A DNA stretch of 64,000 bases from Saccharopolyspora montiporae (GTDB taxonomy: Bacteria; Actinomycetota; Actinomycetes; Mycobacteriales; Pseudonocardiaceae), in NCBI RefSeq assembly GCF_015209505.1, contig NZ_JADEYC010000014.1, positions 124,001-188,000 of the forward strand, in the 5' to 3' direction. Within the stretch, counting starts at the first letter, position 1; each line of letters opens with the position of its first letter. Below are positions 49,975 through 60,700 of the stretch, piece by piece. The notes under the pieces are model-generated. The model saw only the letters and a program-made list of their open reading frames with translations. It had not been told where the DNA came from and did no database searches. Made by a program: the position numbers and the translations under genes.

Positions 49975-51195
49975 ATGGCTCAGCAGAGCGAGGCCGACTC
50001 GCGCCCCTCCCCGGCCAAGCGCGGCGCACTGCTCGGCGCCGTGTTCCTGATGGCCACCAGCGCTATCGGACCGGGCTTCATCACGCAGACCACCGAGTTC
50101 ACCATCCAGCTCGGCGCGGCGTTCGCGTTCGCGATCCTGGTCTCGATCCTGGTCGACATCGCCGTGCAGCTCAACGTCTGGCGGGTCATCGGGGTCTCCG
50201 GCATGCGCGCCCAGGACCTGGGCAACAAGGTCGTGCCCGGCCTCGGGTACGTGATGGCCGCCCTGGTCGTCTTCGGCGGGCTGGTGTTCAACATCGGCAA
50301 CATCGCAGGCACCTCGCTGGGTCTGGACGCGTTGGTCGGCCTGGACGTCAAGATCGGCGGCACGATCTCCGCGCTGGTCGCCGTGGCGATCTTCCTGAGC
50401 AAGAAGGCCGGTGCCGCCGTCGACCGGCTCGTGGTCGTGCTCGGCGTGGTGATGATCGGGCTGACCACCTACGTCGCCATCACCTCCGCGCCGCCGGTGG
50501 GCCAGGCCATGCAGCAGGCGGTGCTGCCCGACCGGGTCGACTTCCTGGTGATCACCACGCTCATCGGCGGGACCGTGGGCGGCTACATCACCTACGCGGG
50601 CGCGCACCGCCTCGTGGACGCCGGGGTCACCGGCCCCGAGCGCATCGCCGAGGTCAGCCGCAGCTCGATCACCTCGCTGGTGGTCACCGGGATCATGCGG
50701 CTCGTGCTGTTCCTGGCCGTGCTCGGCGTGGTCAACACCGGCGTCAGCTTGGCCACCGGGAACCCCACCGCGACCGCTTTCCACGCCGCGGCGGGCGAGG
50801 TCGGTCTGCGGCTGTTCGGCATGATCCTCTGGGCGGCCAGCCTGACCTCGGTCATCGGCGCCGCCTACACCTCGGTCTCCTTCCTGGTGACCTTCTCCGC
50901 GAAGCTGGAGCGCCGGCGCAACTGGCTGGTCGTCGCGTTCATCGCCGTGTCCGCGGCGGTGTTCCTGGTCCTGGGCCAGTCGCCGACCACGCTGCTCGTG
51001 CTCGCCGGTGCGCTCAACGGACTGATCCTGCCGGTCGGCTTCGGCGTGCTGATGTGGGTGGCGCTGCGCCGCAGCGACCTGCTGCACGGCTACCGCTACC
51101 CGAAGTGGCTGCTGGTCATCGGCCTGGTGGTGTGGCTGCTGACCGTGTACCTGGGCGTCAACTCGCTCGGCGGCATCGCCGAACTGTGGAATTGA
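49975..51195 (+). CDS. NRAMP-family transporter of the 5-oxoproline operon (YcsG-like)
   Basis: This protein of about 406 residues has roughly eleven hydrophobic segments. TM1 carries the modified NRAMP motif [19 protein letters not shown], where metal transporters have DPGN, so metal transport is unlikely. In Bacillus subtilis a homologue, YcsG, precedes ycsF-kipI-kipA; here the same order is found. Probable substrate: 5-oxoproline or a related amino acid. The ATG at 49975 follows ACGGAG. Followed by pxpA eight bases later. Confidence 0.87.
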   Translation: MAQQSEADSRPSPAKRGALLGAVFLMATSAIGPGFITQTTEFTIQLGAAFAFAILVSILVDIAVQLNVWRVIGVSGMRAQDLGNKVVPGLGYVMAALVVFGGLVFNIGNIAGTSLGLDALVGLDVKIGGTISALVAVAIFLSKKAGAAVDRLVVVLGVVMIGLTTYVAITSAPPVGQAMQQAVLPDRVDFLVITTLIGGTVGGYITYAGAHRLVDAGVTGPERIAEVSRSSITSLVVTGIMRLVLFLAVLGVVNTGVSLATGNPTATAFHAAAGEVGLRLFGMILWAASLTSVIGAAYTSVSFLVTFSAKLERRRNWLVVAFIAVSAAVFLVLGQSPTTLLVLAGALNGLILPVGFGVLMWVALRRSDLLHGYRYPKWLLVIGLVVWLLTVYLGVNSLGGIAELWN

Positions 51196-51203
51196 GGTGC
51201 CTC

Positions 51204-51962
51204 GTGGATCTGAACTCGGACCTCGCGGAGAGCTTCGGACGCTGGGAGCTCGGTGACGACGACGCGCTGCTGGACATCGTCACCAGCGCGAACGTCGCGT
51301 GCGGCTACCACGCCGGGGACGCCACCGTGATCCGCCGGGCCTGCGCGCGGGCCGCGACCAACGGGGTCGCGGTCGGTGCGCAGGTCGCCTACCGGGACCT
51401 GCCCGGGTTCGGCAGGCGGTTCATCGACGTCGCGCCCGCCGAGCTGACCAACGACATCGTCTACCAGATCGGTGCGCTGGCCGGGCTGGCCGCGATCACC
51501 GGCACCCGGGTCTCCTACGTCAAACCGCACGGCGCGCTGTACAACGCGATCGTCACGCACACCGAGCAGGCCGCGGCCGTGGTCGAGGCGGTCGGTGAGT
51601 ACGACGACCGGCTCGCCGTGCTCGGGCTGCCCGGTTCGGAGTGGCTGCGGCTGGCTGAGCGCGCCGGGCTGCGGGTGCACCGGGAAGCCTTCGCCGACCG
51701 CGCCTACACGCCGGAGGGCACGCTCGTGCCGCGCCGCGAATCCGGTGCGGTGCTGCACGATCCGGACGCCATCGCCGAGCGCTGCGCGCGCATCGCCGCG
51801 GGCGATCCGATCGAGGCGGTGGACGGCTCGCCGCTGACCGTGCAGGCGGACTCGATCTGCGTGCACGGGGACAGCCCCGGCGCGGTGCGCATCGCCGAGA
51901 CCGTGCGGGATCGCCTGCGCGGCCAGGGGATCCGGCTGCGCCCGTTCGCCGGGGAGGGCTGA
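51204..51962 (+). CDS. pxpA: 5-oxoprolinase subunit A (PxpA, LamB/YcsF family)
   Basis: This 252-residue protein is one of three subunits of prokaryotic ATP-dependent 5-oxoprolinase, which hydrolyses pyroglutamate to glutamate. Family motifs are [48 protein letters not shown] and the late [15 protein letters not shown]. The GTG start at 51204 follows GAGGTG. It precedes pxpB with four bases between stop and start. Confidence 0.95.
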   Translation: MDLNSDLAESFGRWELGDDDALLDIVTSANVACGYHAGDATVIRRACARAATNGVAVGAQVAYRDLPGFGRRFIDVAPAELTNDIVYQIGALAGLAAITGTRVSYVKPHGALYNAIVTHTEQAAAVVEAVGEYDDRLAVLGLPGSEWLRLAERAGLRVHREAFADRAYTPEGTLVPRRESGAVLHDPDAIAERCARIAAGDPIEAVDGSPLTVQADSICVHGDSPGAVRIAETVRDRLRGQGIRLRPFAGEG

Positions 51963-51966
51963 GGGC

Positions 51967-52581
51967 GTGCGCTTCCTGCGGTGCGCCGACCAGGGCCTGC
52001 TGGTCGAGCTGGCGGACCTGGACGAGGTCCAGGCGCTGTACGCGGCGCTGGCCCCCGACCCGCCCGCGGGGGTGGTCGACCTCGTGCCCGCCGCGCGCAC
52101 GCTGCTACTGCGGCTGGATCCGGAGCAGGTTGATCCTGCCGAGGTGCAGCGGGTCGTGGCGCGGACCGAACCGGCCGCGGGAAGCCGCGCCGTCGGTGAG
52201 CTGCTGCGGGTACCGGTCGTCTACGACGGAGCCGACCTCGCCGACGTCGCCGAGCTGACCGGGCTCGGCCCGCGCGAGATCGTCGAGCGGCACACCGGTA
52301 TCGAGTGGACGGTCGCGTTCGGCGGATTCGCGCCCGGTTTCGGCTACCTCGCCGGTGGGCCCGCCGAGCTCGTCGTGCCCCGCCGCGCCGAGTCGCGCAC
52401 CAGGGTGCCCGCCGGTGCGGTCGGGCTGGCCGGCGAGTTCAGCGGCATCTACCCGCGCGAATCGCCCGGCGGGTGGCAGCTGATCGGCCGCACCGAGCTG
52501 CAGATCTGGCAGGTCGACCGGGATCCGCCCGCGCTGCTGCGGCCCGGCGTGCGGGTGCGTTTCGAGGAGGTGCCGGCATGA
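51967..52581 (+). CDS. pxpB: 5-oxoprolinase subunit B (PxpB, KipI-like)
   Basis: The 204 residues match the allophanate hydrolase subunit 1/KipI family: [35 protein letters not shown] and [15 protein letters not shown] are its typical blocks. It forms a complex with PxpC. The GTG at 51967 is near the pxpA stop, and its own stop overlaps the pxpC ATG (ATGA). Confidence 0.95.
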   Translation: MRFLRCADQGLLVELADLDEVQALYAALAPDPPAGVVDLVPAARTLLLRLDPEQVDPAEVQRVVARTEPAAGSRAVGELLRVPVVYDGADLADVAELTGLGPREIVERHTGIEWTVAFGGFAPGFGYLAGGPAELVVPRRAESRTRVPAGAVGLAGEFSGIYPRESPGGWQLIGRTELQIWQVDRDPPALLRPGVRVRFEEVPA

Positions 52582-53456
52582 GTGCGCTCTCCCCGGTTCC
52601 CGCGCTGGACGTGCTGGCCACGGGCCCGCTGGCCACGGTGCAGGACGCGGGGCGGCCCGGGTTGGCCGACATCGGCGTCGGTGCCTCCGGCGCCGCCGAC
52701 CGCGCCGCGTACCGGCTCGCCAACCGGCTGGTGGCCAACGATCCGGACGCCGCGGCGGTGGAGATCACCTTCGGCGGATTCACCGCGCGGGCGCGCGGCG
52801 ACCTCACGGTGGCGGTGACCGGAGCGGCCTGCCCGGTCGAGATCGACGGGCGGGGCGCTGCGGTGGACTCGGTGTTGCGGGTGCCGGCCGGCGCCGAGCT
52901 GCGCCTGGGCGCGCCGACCGCCGGACTGCGCTGCTACCTGGCGGTGCGCGGCGGGATCGACGTCGAACCGGTGCTCGGTTCGCGGGCCACCGACCTGCTC
53001 GCCGGGCTCGGCCCGCCGGAACTGCAACCCGGGTCGGTGTTGCCCGCCGGACGGCCGCCCGCGGCGTTCCCGACCGTGGACCTGGCGCCGGTGCCCGCCC
53101 CGCCGGAAGGGGACGTGCTGCTGCACGCGGTCGCCGGACCGCGGGCGGACTGGTTCACCGAGCAGGCGTTGGAAGCGTTGTCCGGCAGCAGGTTCGAGGT
53201 GACCGCGCAGAGCAACCGGATCGGGATGCGCCTGGACGGACCGGATCTGCCGCGGGCGCGCACCGGGGAGCTGCCCAGCGAGGGGATGGTTCCCGGCGCG
53301 CTGCAGGTGCCGCCGTCGGCGCGGCCCACGCTGTTCCTGGCCGATCACCCGGTCACCGGCGGCTACCCGGTGATCGCGGTGCTGCGGGCCGCCGACGTCG
53401 CCCGGGCCGCGCAGGTGCGCCCCGGGCAGCACCTGCGGTTCCGGGTGCAGGACTGA
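52578..53456 (+). CDS. pxpC: 5-oxoprolinase subunit C (PxpC, KipA-like)
   Basis: The 292 residues match the allophanate hydrolase subunit 2/KipA family: [60 protein letters not shown], and the C-terminal [12 protein letters not shown] with [11 protein letters not shown]. It completes the ATP-dependent 5-oxoprolinase with PxpA and PxpB. Confidence 0.95.
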   Translation: MSALSPVPALDVLATGPLATVQDAGRPGLADIGVGASGAADRAAYRLANRLVANDPDAAAVEITFGGFTARARGDLTVAVTGAACPVEIDGRGAAVDSVLRVPAGAELRLGAPTAGLRCYLAVRGGIDVEPVLGSRATDLLAGLGPPELQPGSVLPAGRPPAAFPTVDLAPVPAPPEGDVLLHAVAGPRADWFTEQALEALSGSRFEVTAQSNRIGMRLDGPDLPRARTGELPSEGMVPGALQVPPSARPTLFLADHPVTGGYPVIAVLRAADVARAAQVRPGQHLRFRVQD

Positions 53457-53479
53457 ACCAGCGAGGGGGAGAACCGCCG

Positions 53480-54280
53480 ATGATCGAGCCGCAGGACGCC
53501 GCCGCCCGGGCGCAGCTGCCGCCCGCGGAGGCGCGTGCCGCGTTCCGGGCCGGACGACGCGTGCCGACCGCGGGATTCAGCGCCGGATACGCCCAGGCCA
53601 ACCTGCTGTGCCTGCCGCGCGCGGATGCCTACGACTTCCTGGTCTTCGCCCAGCGCAACCCGAAATCCTGCCCGGTGCTGGAGGTGACCGAACCCGGCGC
53701 GGTGGCCGCCCCGACGTTCGACGGCGACCTGCGCACCGACCTGCCCGCCTACCGGGTCTACCGGCACGGGGAGCTCGTCGAGGAGCGCACCGACGTCACC
53801 GACCTCTGGCGCGCGGACCTGGTCTCCTTCCTCATCGGGTGCAGCTTCACCTTCGAAGCGGCGCTGCTGGCCGACGAGGTCCCGGTCCGGCATGTCGAGG
53901 ACGGCGGCAACGTGCCGATGTACCGCACGTCTCGGGCGTGCCGGTCCGCCGGTGCGCTGTCCGGTCCGCTCGTGGTGTCCATGCGCCCGATCCCGGCCGA
54001 GCAGGTCGCCGACGCGGTGCGGATCACCTCCCGGTACCCGGCGGTGCACGGCGCTCCGGTGCACGTGGGTGCCCCGGAGCAGCTCGGGATCACCGACCTC
54101 GCGGTGCCGGACTTCGGCGATCCGGTCGGGATCCGGCCGGGCGAGGTGCCGGTGTTCTGGGCCTGCGGCGTGACGCCGCAGGCGGCGGTGATGCAGTCGG
54201 CCCCCGATTTCGCGATCGGACACGCCCCCGGGCACATGGCGATCACCGACGCGCGGGACGCGCAGTTCCAGGTCCCGTGA
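53480..54280 (+). CDS. Putative hydro-lyase, DUF1445 (YcsI-like)
   Basis: The 266 residues match the YcsI/DUF1445 family related to D-glutamate cyclase, which converts D-Glu to 5-oxo-D-proline in eukaryotes: [45 protein letters not shown] and [12 protein letters not shown]. It is the last gene of the pxp operon, as ycsI is in Bacillus subtilis, suggesting conversion of D-glutamate or a similar compound in 5-oxoproline metabolism. The ATG at 53480 follows GAGGGGGAGA. Confidence 0.9.
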   Translation: MIEPQDAAARAQLPPAEARAAFRAGRRVPTAGFSAGYAQANLLCLPRADAYDFLVFAQRNPKSCPVLEVTEPGAVAAPTFDGDLRTDLPAYRVYRHGELVEERTDVTDLWRADLVSFLIGCSFTFEAALLADEVPVRHVEDGGNVPMYRTSRACRSAGALSGPLVVSMRPIPAEQVADAVRITSRYPAVHGAPVHVGAPEQLGITDLAVPDFGDPVGIRPGEVPVFWACGVTPQAAVMQSAPDFAIGHAPGHMAITDARDAQFQVP

Positions 54281-54474
54281 TCCGGTAGCCGGGCGGGAAT
54301 CGCACGTCCGGCGCGACCGGTCTTCTCGTTCGCTCCGCGGAATCCGTCTTCCGCCGGTGCGGCGAGTTCTTTTCGGTGCTCCGAAATGACGCGTCCGAGA
54401 TTCCCGAAACCGAGGAATCGCCGCCTCGGAATCGCGCATTCGCTTTTTCTTCCCGCGAATCGGTGTGTAGGGTT

Positions 54475-54585
54475 TTCCGCAGAGAAGGGGAGTAGTCCGC
54501 AATACCGCGGTCGACATGATGGCGATCCGTTCGCCCGGTCGCGGAGCCTCGGCGTTCCACCAGGTGGGCGAGACCTTCGGTATCC
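54475..54585 (+). ncRNA. Probable yybP-ykoY manganese riboswitch
   Basis: The conserved element AAGGGGAGTAG (54485-54495) of the yybP-ykoY class is followed by the second conserved part, GAGACCTT (54570-54577), whose CCTT can pair with the AAGG to close P1. Between them are GC-rich stems. It lies upstream of a UPF0016/TMEM165 gene, one of the families known to be controlled by this Mn2+ riboswitch. Limits are approximate. Confidence 0.75.
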
Positions 54586-54597
54586 GGTTGTTGTCCT

Positions 54598-54630
54598 CCG
54601 GGCCGAAGCGCGTCCGCTTCCGCGGCCCGG
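54598..54630 (+). promoter_or_regulatory. Expression-platform hairpin after the riboswitch
   Basis: CCGGGCC-GAAGCG and CGCTTC-(CGC)-GGCCCGG can pair around a short loop with a 3-nt bulge, between the aptamer and the start at 54655. Without a U-tract it may act on translation or as a factor-dependent stop. Confidence 0.5.
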
Positions 54631-54654
54631 GAACGTCGAAAGAGGCGGTACCTC

Positions 54655-55239
54655 GTGGTGCTCAGCAGTTTCGCCATCAGCACTGCAGCCATCTTCGTCG
54701 CCGAACTCGGCGACAAATCGCAATTGCTGGCGATGACGTTCGCCGCCCGATATCGCGCGTGGCAGGTCCTGCTCGGAATCACCGTCGCCACCACTGCGGT
54801 GCACGCCGCATCGGTGGGATTGGGAGTCGGGCTGGGTAGTCTCCTCTCCACCGAATTGATGGGGCTGTTGGCCGGGGCCGCATTCCTCGGATTCGCCGCG
54901 TGGACGGTGCGCGGCGACAGGCTCACCGATGCCGAGCGCAACGCGGGCAGCAATCGGGTCGGCTCGGCGGTCCTCATCGTCACGATCGCGTTCTTCCTGG
55001 CCGAGCTCGGCGACAAGACGATGCTGGCCACCGTCACCCTGGCCACCCAGCAGCACTGGCTGGGCACCTGGATCGGCTCGACGGTCGGCATGGTGGTGGC
55101 CGATGCGCTGGCCATCGGCGTGGGCCTGCTGCTCGGCAAGTACCTGCCCGACCGGTTGATCCGCTACGGGGCGGCCGCGCTGTTCGTGCTGTTCGGGCTG
55201 TGGCTGGTGGTGGACTCGCTGCCCGCCGTGCTGGCCTGA
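54655..55239 (+). CDS. Mn2+ exporter of the UPF0016 (TMEM165/GDT1/MneA) family
   Basis: The 194 residues have six hydrophobic segments in two homologous halves, each with the ELGDK signature: FVAELGDKSQLLAMTFAARY and FFLAELGDKTMLATVTLATQ. This is the complete family motif. Bacterial members export Mn2+. The GTG at 54655 lies behind a probable Mn2+ riboswitch, so expression should rise with manganese. It stands alone. Confidence 0.93.
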   Translation: MVLSSFAISTAAIFVAELGDKSQLLAMTFAARYRAWQVLLGITVATTAVHAASVGLGVGLGSLLSTELMGLLAGAAFLGFAAWTVRGDRLTDAERNAGSNRVGSAVLIVTIAFFLAELGDKTMLATVTLATQQHWLGTWIGSTVGMVVADALAIGVGLLLGKYLPDRLIRYGAAALFVLFGLWLVVDSLPAVLA

Positions 55240-55352
55240 CCCTCGTCCGCTGCTGCGTCCGGGTGATCGGGTCAACCCGTGTCCGGCCGGCCGAGTGTTC
55301 GTTGGCAGGGTGGTGCGCGAACCCGGGTGCGCGGCTGCATGGAGGACTTTCG

Positions 55353-56411
55353 ATGACGTGGATGATCTACGGCGCCAACGGCTACACCGGGCGCCTGGTG
55401 GCCGACCTCGCGGTCCAGCGCGGCGAACAGCCGGTGCTGGCCGGGCGCGGCGCGGAGAGCGTCGCCCGGCTGGCCACCGCGCGCGGGCTGGAACACCGGA
55501 TCTTCGACCTGGCCGACCCTGCCGCGGTCGACACCGGACTGGACGGGATCGACCTCGTCGTGCACTGCGCCGGCCCGTTCTCGGCCACCTCCCGGCCGAT
55601 GGTGGACGGCTGCCTGCGCAACGGCGCGCACTACCTGGACATCACCGGGGAGGTCGACGTCTTCGAGTCGATCTTCGCCCGCGACGAACAGGCCCGCGGC
55701 GCCGGAGTCGTGCTGCTGCCCGGCGTCGGCTTCGACGTGGTGCCCACCGACTGCCTGGCCGCGGCCGTGGCCGCCGAACTGCCCACCGCCACCCGGCTGG
55801 ACCTGGCGTTCCAAGCCGGCGGCGGGATCAGCGGCGGCACGCTGAAGAGCGCGCTGGAAGGCGCCGCGCTGGGCGGCCGGGTCCGGGTGGACGGGCAGCT
55901 GCGCGACGTGCCGATGGCCTGGCGACGGCGCGAGGTCCCGTTCCCGTCCGGGCCGCGCAAGGTGGCCTCGCTGCCCTGGGGCGACGTCGCCACCGCCTAC
56001 CGCAGCACCGGGATCGGCACCATCACCACGTTCGCCCGGCTGCCCGGTGTCGACCTCGGTGGACCCGCCGCGCGGTTGGGCCGGTTGGCGCTGCGCGCAC
56101 CCGGTGCGCAGGCGCTCGGCAAGGCCGCGATCGGCCGGTTCGTGCGCGGGCCCGGCGAGGGCAAGCGGTCCGCCAGCTGGGTCGAGGTCTACGCCGAGGC
56201 CACCGATCCGGACGGCACGACGGTGTCCGCGGCGCTGATCGGGCCGGACACCTACGACTTCACCGCGGACTCGGTGCTGCGCTCGGTGGCCGCCGTGCGC
56301 GCCGAACGGCCCGAGCCCGGCGCGCACACCCCGTCGACCGCGTTCGGCGCCGATTTCGTCCGCCGCATGCACGGAGTGCGCGTCATCGAACCCGCGCGCG
56401 TCTCCGGATAG
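55353..56411 (+). CDS. Saccharopine dehydrogenase-like NAD(P)-binding protein
   Basis: The 352 residues have an N-terminal Rossmann motif WMIYGANGYTGRLVADLA, DLVVHCAGPFSATSRPMVDG and HYLDITGEVDVFE, then a family-specific domain with LPGVGFDVVPTDCLAAAVAA. This is the trans-acting enoyl-reductase/saccharopine reductase-like group common in actinobacteria; the actual substrate is unknown. Ribosome binding site GGAGG before ATG 55353. Convergent with jetD. Confidence 0.87.
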   Translation: MTWMIYGANGYTGRLVADLAVQRGEQPVLAGRGAESVARLATARGLEHRIFDLADPAAVDTGLDGIDLVVHCAGPFSATSRPMVDGCLRNGAHYLDITGEVDVFESIFARDEQARGAGVVLLPGVGFDVVPTDCLAAAVAAELPTATRLDLAFQAGGGISGGTLKSALEGAALGGRVRVDGQLRDVPMAWRRREVPFPSGPRKVASLPWGDVATAYRSTGIGTITTFARLPGVDLGGPAARLGRLALRAPGAQALGKAAIGRFVRGPGEGKRSASWVEVYAEATDPDGTTVSAALIGPDTYDFTADSVLRSVAAVRAERPEPGAHTPSTAFGADFVRRMHGVRVIEPARVSG

Positions 56412-56476
56412 GCAGGGTCCGCGGGGCGGTACCGGTCGAATGCCCGTGGCAGCGGCTGCCGCCGCGGCAGCACGCC

Positions 56477-57730
56477 TCAGCGGCCCGGACCAGCCGCCAG
56501 GTCGGCGAGGAGCACGTCGAGCAGCTGCTCTTGGCGCACGGCGCGGGCCGAGGTGGCCATGAGTTCGGCCAGGTGCGGATCCCACGGCGTGGCACGGGAT
56601 TCGCCGACCAGGTTCGGCAGATCCGTCCTCGACTCCGCGGCGGCGTCGACGGCGCTGCGGTAGTCGTCGGCACCCATCCGCCACGGCTGCGCGCCGAACT
56701 CGGCGTGCAGCAGACCGGTCAGCGCGACGCCCGGCCAGTCGAAGTCGGCGTTGACGTGCAGCATCGCGCCGTCCGCGCGCAGCCGGGTCAGCAGCAACCG
56801 CGCCACGGGCCCCGGGCGTCCGCCCAGCCCGAGCACCGCCGTCGCCGTCCCCGCCTCCGCGGCGGCCTCCAGCAGCCGGTCGTGTTCGACCACGGCGACG
56901 GGCGTACCGGGTTCCACCAGCCGCTGCGGGGCCGTGCGCAGGTCCGCCGCGGTCAGGTGCGCGGGCAGGCCCAGTCGGGTGCGCGCGGTCACCGATGCCG
57001 ACCACGGATCCGTGCCGGTCAGCGGCAGTGCCCAGCACAGCGCGGTCGCGGAGACCGCGTCGGGCAGCACCCCACTGCGTTCCCACAGCGCGTCCTGCGC
57101 CGCGGCCGATCCCGAGGGCTCGACCTCGTGCGCCAGGGCAGCGGCCTTGAGCGCCAGCCTGCTCAGCGCGGTTCCGGCGTCGAGCCCGCGCGGATCCCCG
57201 GCGCGTGCGGCCAGTTCGGCGCGCGGTGTCCAGCTGGTCGCCGGGCCGCGCAGCGACATCGCCGCGAGTACCCGGGCGGTGCGGTCGGCCAGCGCGGGCA
57301 GCTCACCGGCCGCGATCCGGCCGTACTGCGGGATCCAGCGCAGCCAGGGCTCGGCCCACGGCTCGTCGAGCAGGTCGTGCGCGGCCAGCGCGGTGCGGGC
57401 CGGGTCCGGAGCGGACGGGCTCGCGGTGTCGGCCGTGCCGGTCTCTGTGGCGTCGACGGGAGTGCCGTGCAGTGCTTCGAGCGCTTCGCGCAGCCCGACG
57501 CCGACCCGGCTCGCCCGCAGCGCTTCGTCCAATTTGGACACGCTGATCCGGGTGCCCGCGCCCCACATCGGGCGCCCGTACAGCTCGCCCACGGCCTGCC
57601 GGGTCGCCTCGTCCGGCAGCTGCAGGCGGAAGGTGGGCGCGGACGTGCGCAGCGCCTCGCGCGCCGCGTCCCACAGCCCTCGCAGCTCCGCGCCGCCCCA
57701 CGCGTCGCGGATCCGTTCTGCGTCGTCCAT
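56477..57730 (-). CDS. jetD: Wadjet type II JetD, Toprim-domain nuclease (TIGR02679, DUF2399)
   Basis: This 417-residue protein is the last gene of the system. The N-terminal half (DUF3323-like) is followed by the C-terminal DUF2399 Toprim-like domain. The acidic residues expected are E282 in AVVEHDRLLEAAA, where most members have ENP, and the DFDWPG motif at 329-334. JetD cuts DNA that the JetABC motor has identified as circular plasmid. The ATG at 57730 has GGAGGGGAGA and lies 16 bp after jetC. Confidence 0.88.
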   Translation of the reverse strand: MDDAERIRDAWGGAELRGLWDAAREALRTSAPTFRLQLPDEATRQAVGELYGRPMWGAGTRISVSKLDEALRASRVGVGLREALEALHGTPVDATETGTADTASPSAPDPARTALAAHDLLDEPWAEPWLRWIPQYGRIAAGELPALADRTARVLAAMSLRGPATSWTPRAELAARAGDPRGLDAGTALSRLALKAAALAHEVEPSGSAAAQDALWERSGVLPDAVSATALCWALPLTGTDPWSASVTARTRLGLPAHLTAADLRTAPQRLVEPGTPVAVVEHDRLLEAAAEAGTATAVLGLGGRPGPVARLLLTRLRADGAMLHVNADFDWPGVALTGLLHAEFGAQPWRMGADDYRSAVDAAAESRTDLPNLVGESRATPWDPHLAELMATSARAVRQEQLLDVLLADLAAGPGR

Positions 57731-57746
57731 GCTCTCTCCCCTCCGC

Positions 57747-60700
57747 TCACCAGCCGCCGGAGCGCTGCAGATCGGCGCCGTCCCAGGTGGTGTGCGTGCA
57801 GGCGATCCCGTGCCCGCTGCGCGGCCGCAGCACATCGTAGATGTGCATCCGCGGGATCTTCGGCGAGACGCCCCACCCGCTGGGCCAGGTGATCAGCCAG
57901 TCCATGTCCAGATCCACCAGCAGCCCCAGCATCCGCGCGATCGTCGGATCGTCCAGCCGCTCGAACGCCTCGTCCAGGAGTACCAGCCGCAGCGGACCCC
58001 GCCCGTCGGCGGAGACGCTGACCGCGTCGTAGAACGCCGCCGCGGCGGCGAACAGGGTCACGTAGGAGATCAGCCGTGTCTCACCGGAGGAGAGCTGGCG
58101 CAACCGCCGGACCCGCGGTTTGCCGTCCGGACCGGAATCGCGCACCCGCACGGTGAACGCAAACCAGGAGCGGTAGTCCAGCGCGCGGGCCAGGATCTCG
58201 GCGTAGCCGCCGGACGTGGAGTCGCGCTCGGCCTCGATCAGCCCGGTGAACACCCGGCGCAGCAACGCGTCCTGGTCCTCGCTGCGCTCGGCGAACGGGG
58301 TGCGCACCAGCTCGATCGCCTGCCGGATGTCCTCGCCCAGCGCGGCCGAGGGCTGCCAGTCCAGCTGGACGTGCACGCCCTGGCTGGACCGCGCCCCGTC
58401 CAGCACCTCGTTCATCCGCGCGCACAGGTCGTCGGCGATGCCGATCTGGCTGCGCAGCCGCTCGGCGAGATCGCGGATCAGGTAGTCGGCGAAGATCGAC
58501 TGGTAGCGCTCGTTGAGGTATCCGCGCTGCTCCGCCAGCCGTTCGGCCACCTGCCGGGCGGCCTCGGCCACCGGCTGTGGCCCCTCCTCGCCGGTCACCG
58601 TCACGGTGAGCAGGCCGTCCTGGTCGGCGGCGGTGATGTCGTAGCCGCCGCTGAGCGAGTGCTGCAGCGCCTGCAGCCGGTTGAGCACGGTGGCTTCGGT
58701 GGATCCCTTGCCCTCGGCGGCGGCGACGAGCCGCGCCGCCTCGTCGAGCTCGGCCGGCTGCTCGCCCGCGCCCGCGGCCGCCCACACGCCCGGGGCGCGC
58801 AACGCGGTGCGGAACGCCTCGGTGGCCTCGTCGGCGTCCCGCTCCCGGCCCGCGAGCTGGGACTGCTTGTTCTCCAGCTGCGTCTCCAGGCGCGCCGCGG
58901 ACTCGCGCAGTGAGCTGAGCTCCTCCCGCGCCTTCGGCAGCCGGTCGCGCACCTCGGTGCGCTCGCGTTCCAGCGCGGAGACCTTGTCGGCGACCTCCTC
59001 GGCCTGCCCGCCCACGGCCGCGCCCAGTTCGTCCAGCGCGGCCTGCTGCTCGGCGTGTTCGGTGCAGCGGCTCTCGGCCTGGCTTTCGGCCTCCATCCGG
59101 TCGGCGACGGCGACGTCGTGGTGCAGCGCGATATCGCGCAGTTCGTGCAGCGTGGGCAGGCAGCGCGCTTCCACCGCCTCGCGCAGCGATTCGATGGCGC
59201 TGCCCGCTTCGGCGGCCGCGCGGCGGGCCGCGTCCAGCGCCGCCGTGTCGGCCGGAAGCCCCGCCTCGCCGGTCGCCCGGGTCAGTTCGGCCTGCTGGGC
59301 CTGCCGGCGCTGGTCGGCTTCCCGGTGCTGTTCGCGCAGCTGCGCGGCTTGCTGCTCCGCGGTCCCGGCGGCCTCGATCGCGTCGGCGCAGCGGGTGTGC
59401 GCGGTGAGCACCTCGTCGGCGCCCGGATAGGACTCCAGGTGCTGCTCCAGGGCCGTCGTGCGGTCCGCCGCTTCCCGGTGGCGCTGCTCGGCGCGGCCGA
59501 TGCGCTCGCGCAGCCGGGCGAGCTCCTCCTCCAGCTCGGCCACCCGCCGGTCGCGGGCGGCTTCGCGGGCCCCGGACCCGACGAACTCGGCCGCCTCCTT
59601 GTGCCAGGTGCCGGTCAGGACTCCGGCGCGCCAGGAACCGGTCACCGACACCGCGAGTCCCGCGCCGTCACCGGTGGGCACGGCGGCCAGCAGCGCGGCC
59701 ACCCGGTCGTTGGGCACCGGGCTGTCCTGATCGGCCGCGGGCACCAGCAGCTCACCCAGGTGTGGACCGTCGACCGGATCGCCGGGCCGGGCGAGCAGCT
59801 CGGCCAGGTCGGGGACTTCGCCGCCGGCGCTGACCCATGCGCTGAGCAGGCCGCTGGCCTGCAGCGCGGCCTCCAGGCCCGCCCGGTCGCGGTCGCCGAG
59901 GTCCGCCCGGAAGTCGACGAGCCGGTGGAAGGCCCTGCCCGTGGCGGGATCCCGGTCGGCGGTGGTCCAGCCGGGCGGTTGCGGTGCGTGTTCCCGGCCG
60001 GACCGCAGCTCGGCGAGTTCCTGCTCCCCGGTGCCGGCGAGCTCGCGCAGGTCGGCGATCTCGCGCTCGGCCGCGGCGACCTCGGTGCGCGCCTGCTGCA
60101 GCTGCGGGCGCGCCCACTGCCGGATCCGCTCGCGGGAGCGGCGCGGGGCGTCCGGGTCCTCGGCGAGGGTGTCCGGCTTGGGCGGTTCCGGGGCGGGATC
60201 GTCCGATGTGGATGGCCATTCGGCGATCCAGGTGCGCGCCCGCTCGGTCCAGTCCGCGGTGGCGTCGGCGAGCTGCTGGTCGGCCTGGTTGCGGCGGCCG
60301 GAGGCCTCGGTGGCGCTGAGCTGCACCTGCCGCGCCTGCTTGTGCAGGTCGTCGACCCGGTCGCGTTCGGCGTCCAGTTCCACCGACTGCTGGTGCAGGC
60401 TCAGCACCAGCGCGGCGTGCCTGCGCGCGGTGCTCACCGCCTCCGCGCAGGTCGCGGACACCGACCCGAGCTCGGTGGACAGCGCTTCGGCGTCGAACGC
60501 GGGCACCACCGGGCGCTGGATCGCCAGCGGCTCGGCGTCCGGTTCGACGGTGGTGCGCACCCGGGCCTGCTCGGCGCCGAGCTCGGCGGCGGGCACCCGG
60601 GGCAGCGCGGGGAGGTCGGCGCCGCCGAGACCGGCGGTGGACAGCTGCTCGCGCGCGTGCCCGGCGGCCTGGTCGGCCGCGTCGACGTCGGTGGCCAGCC

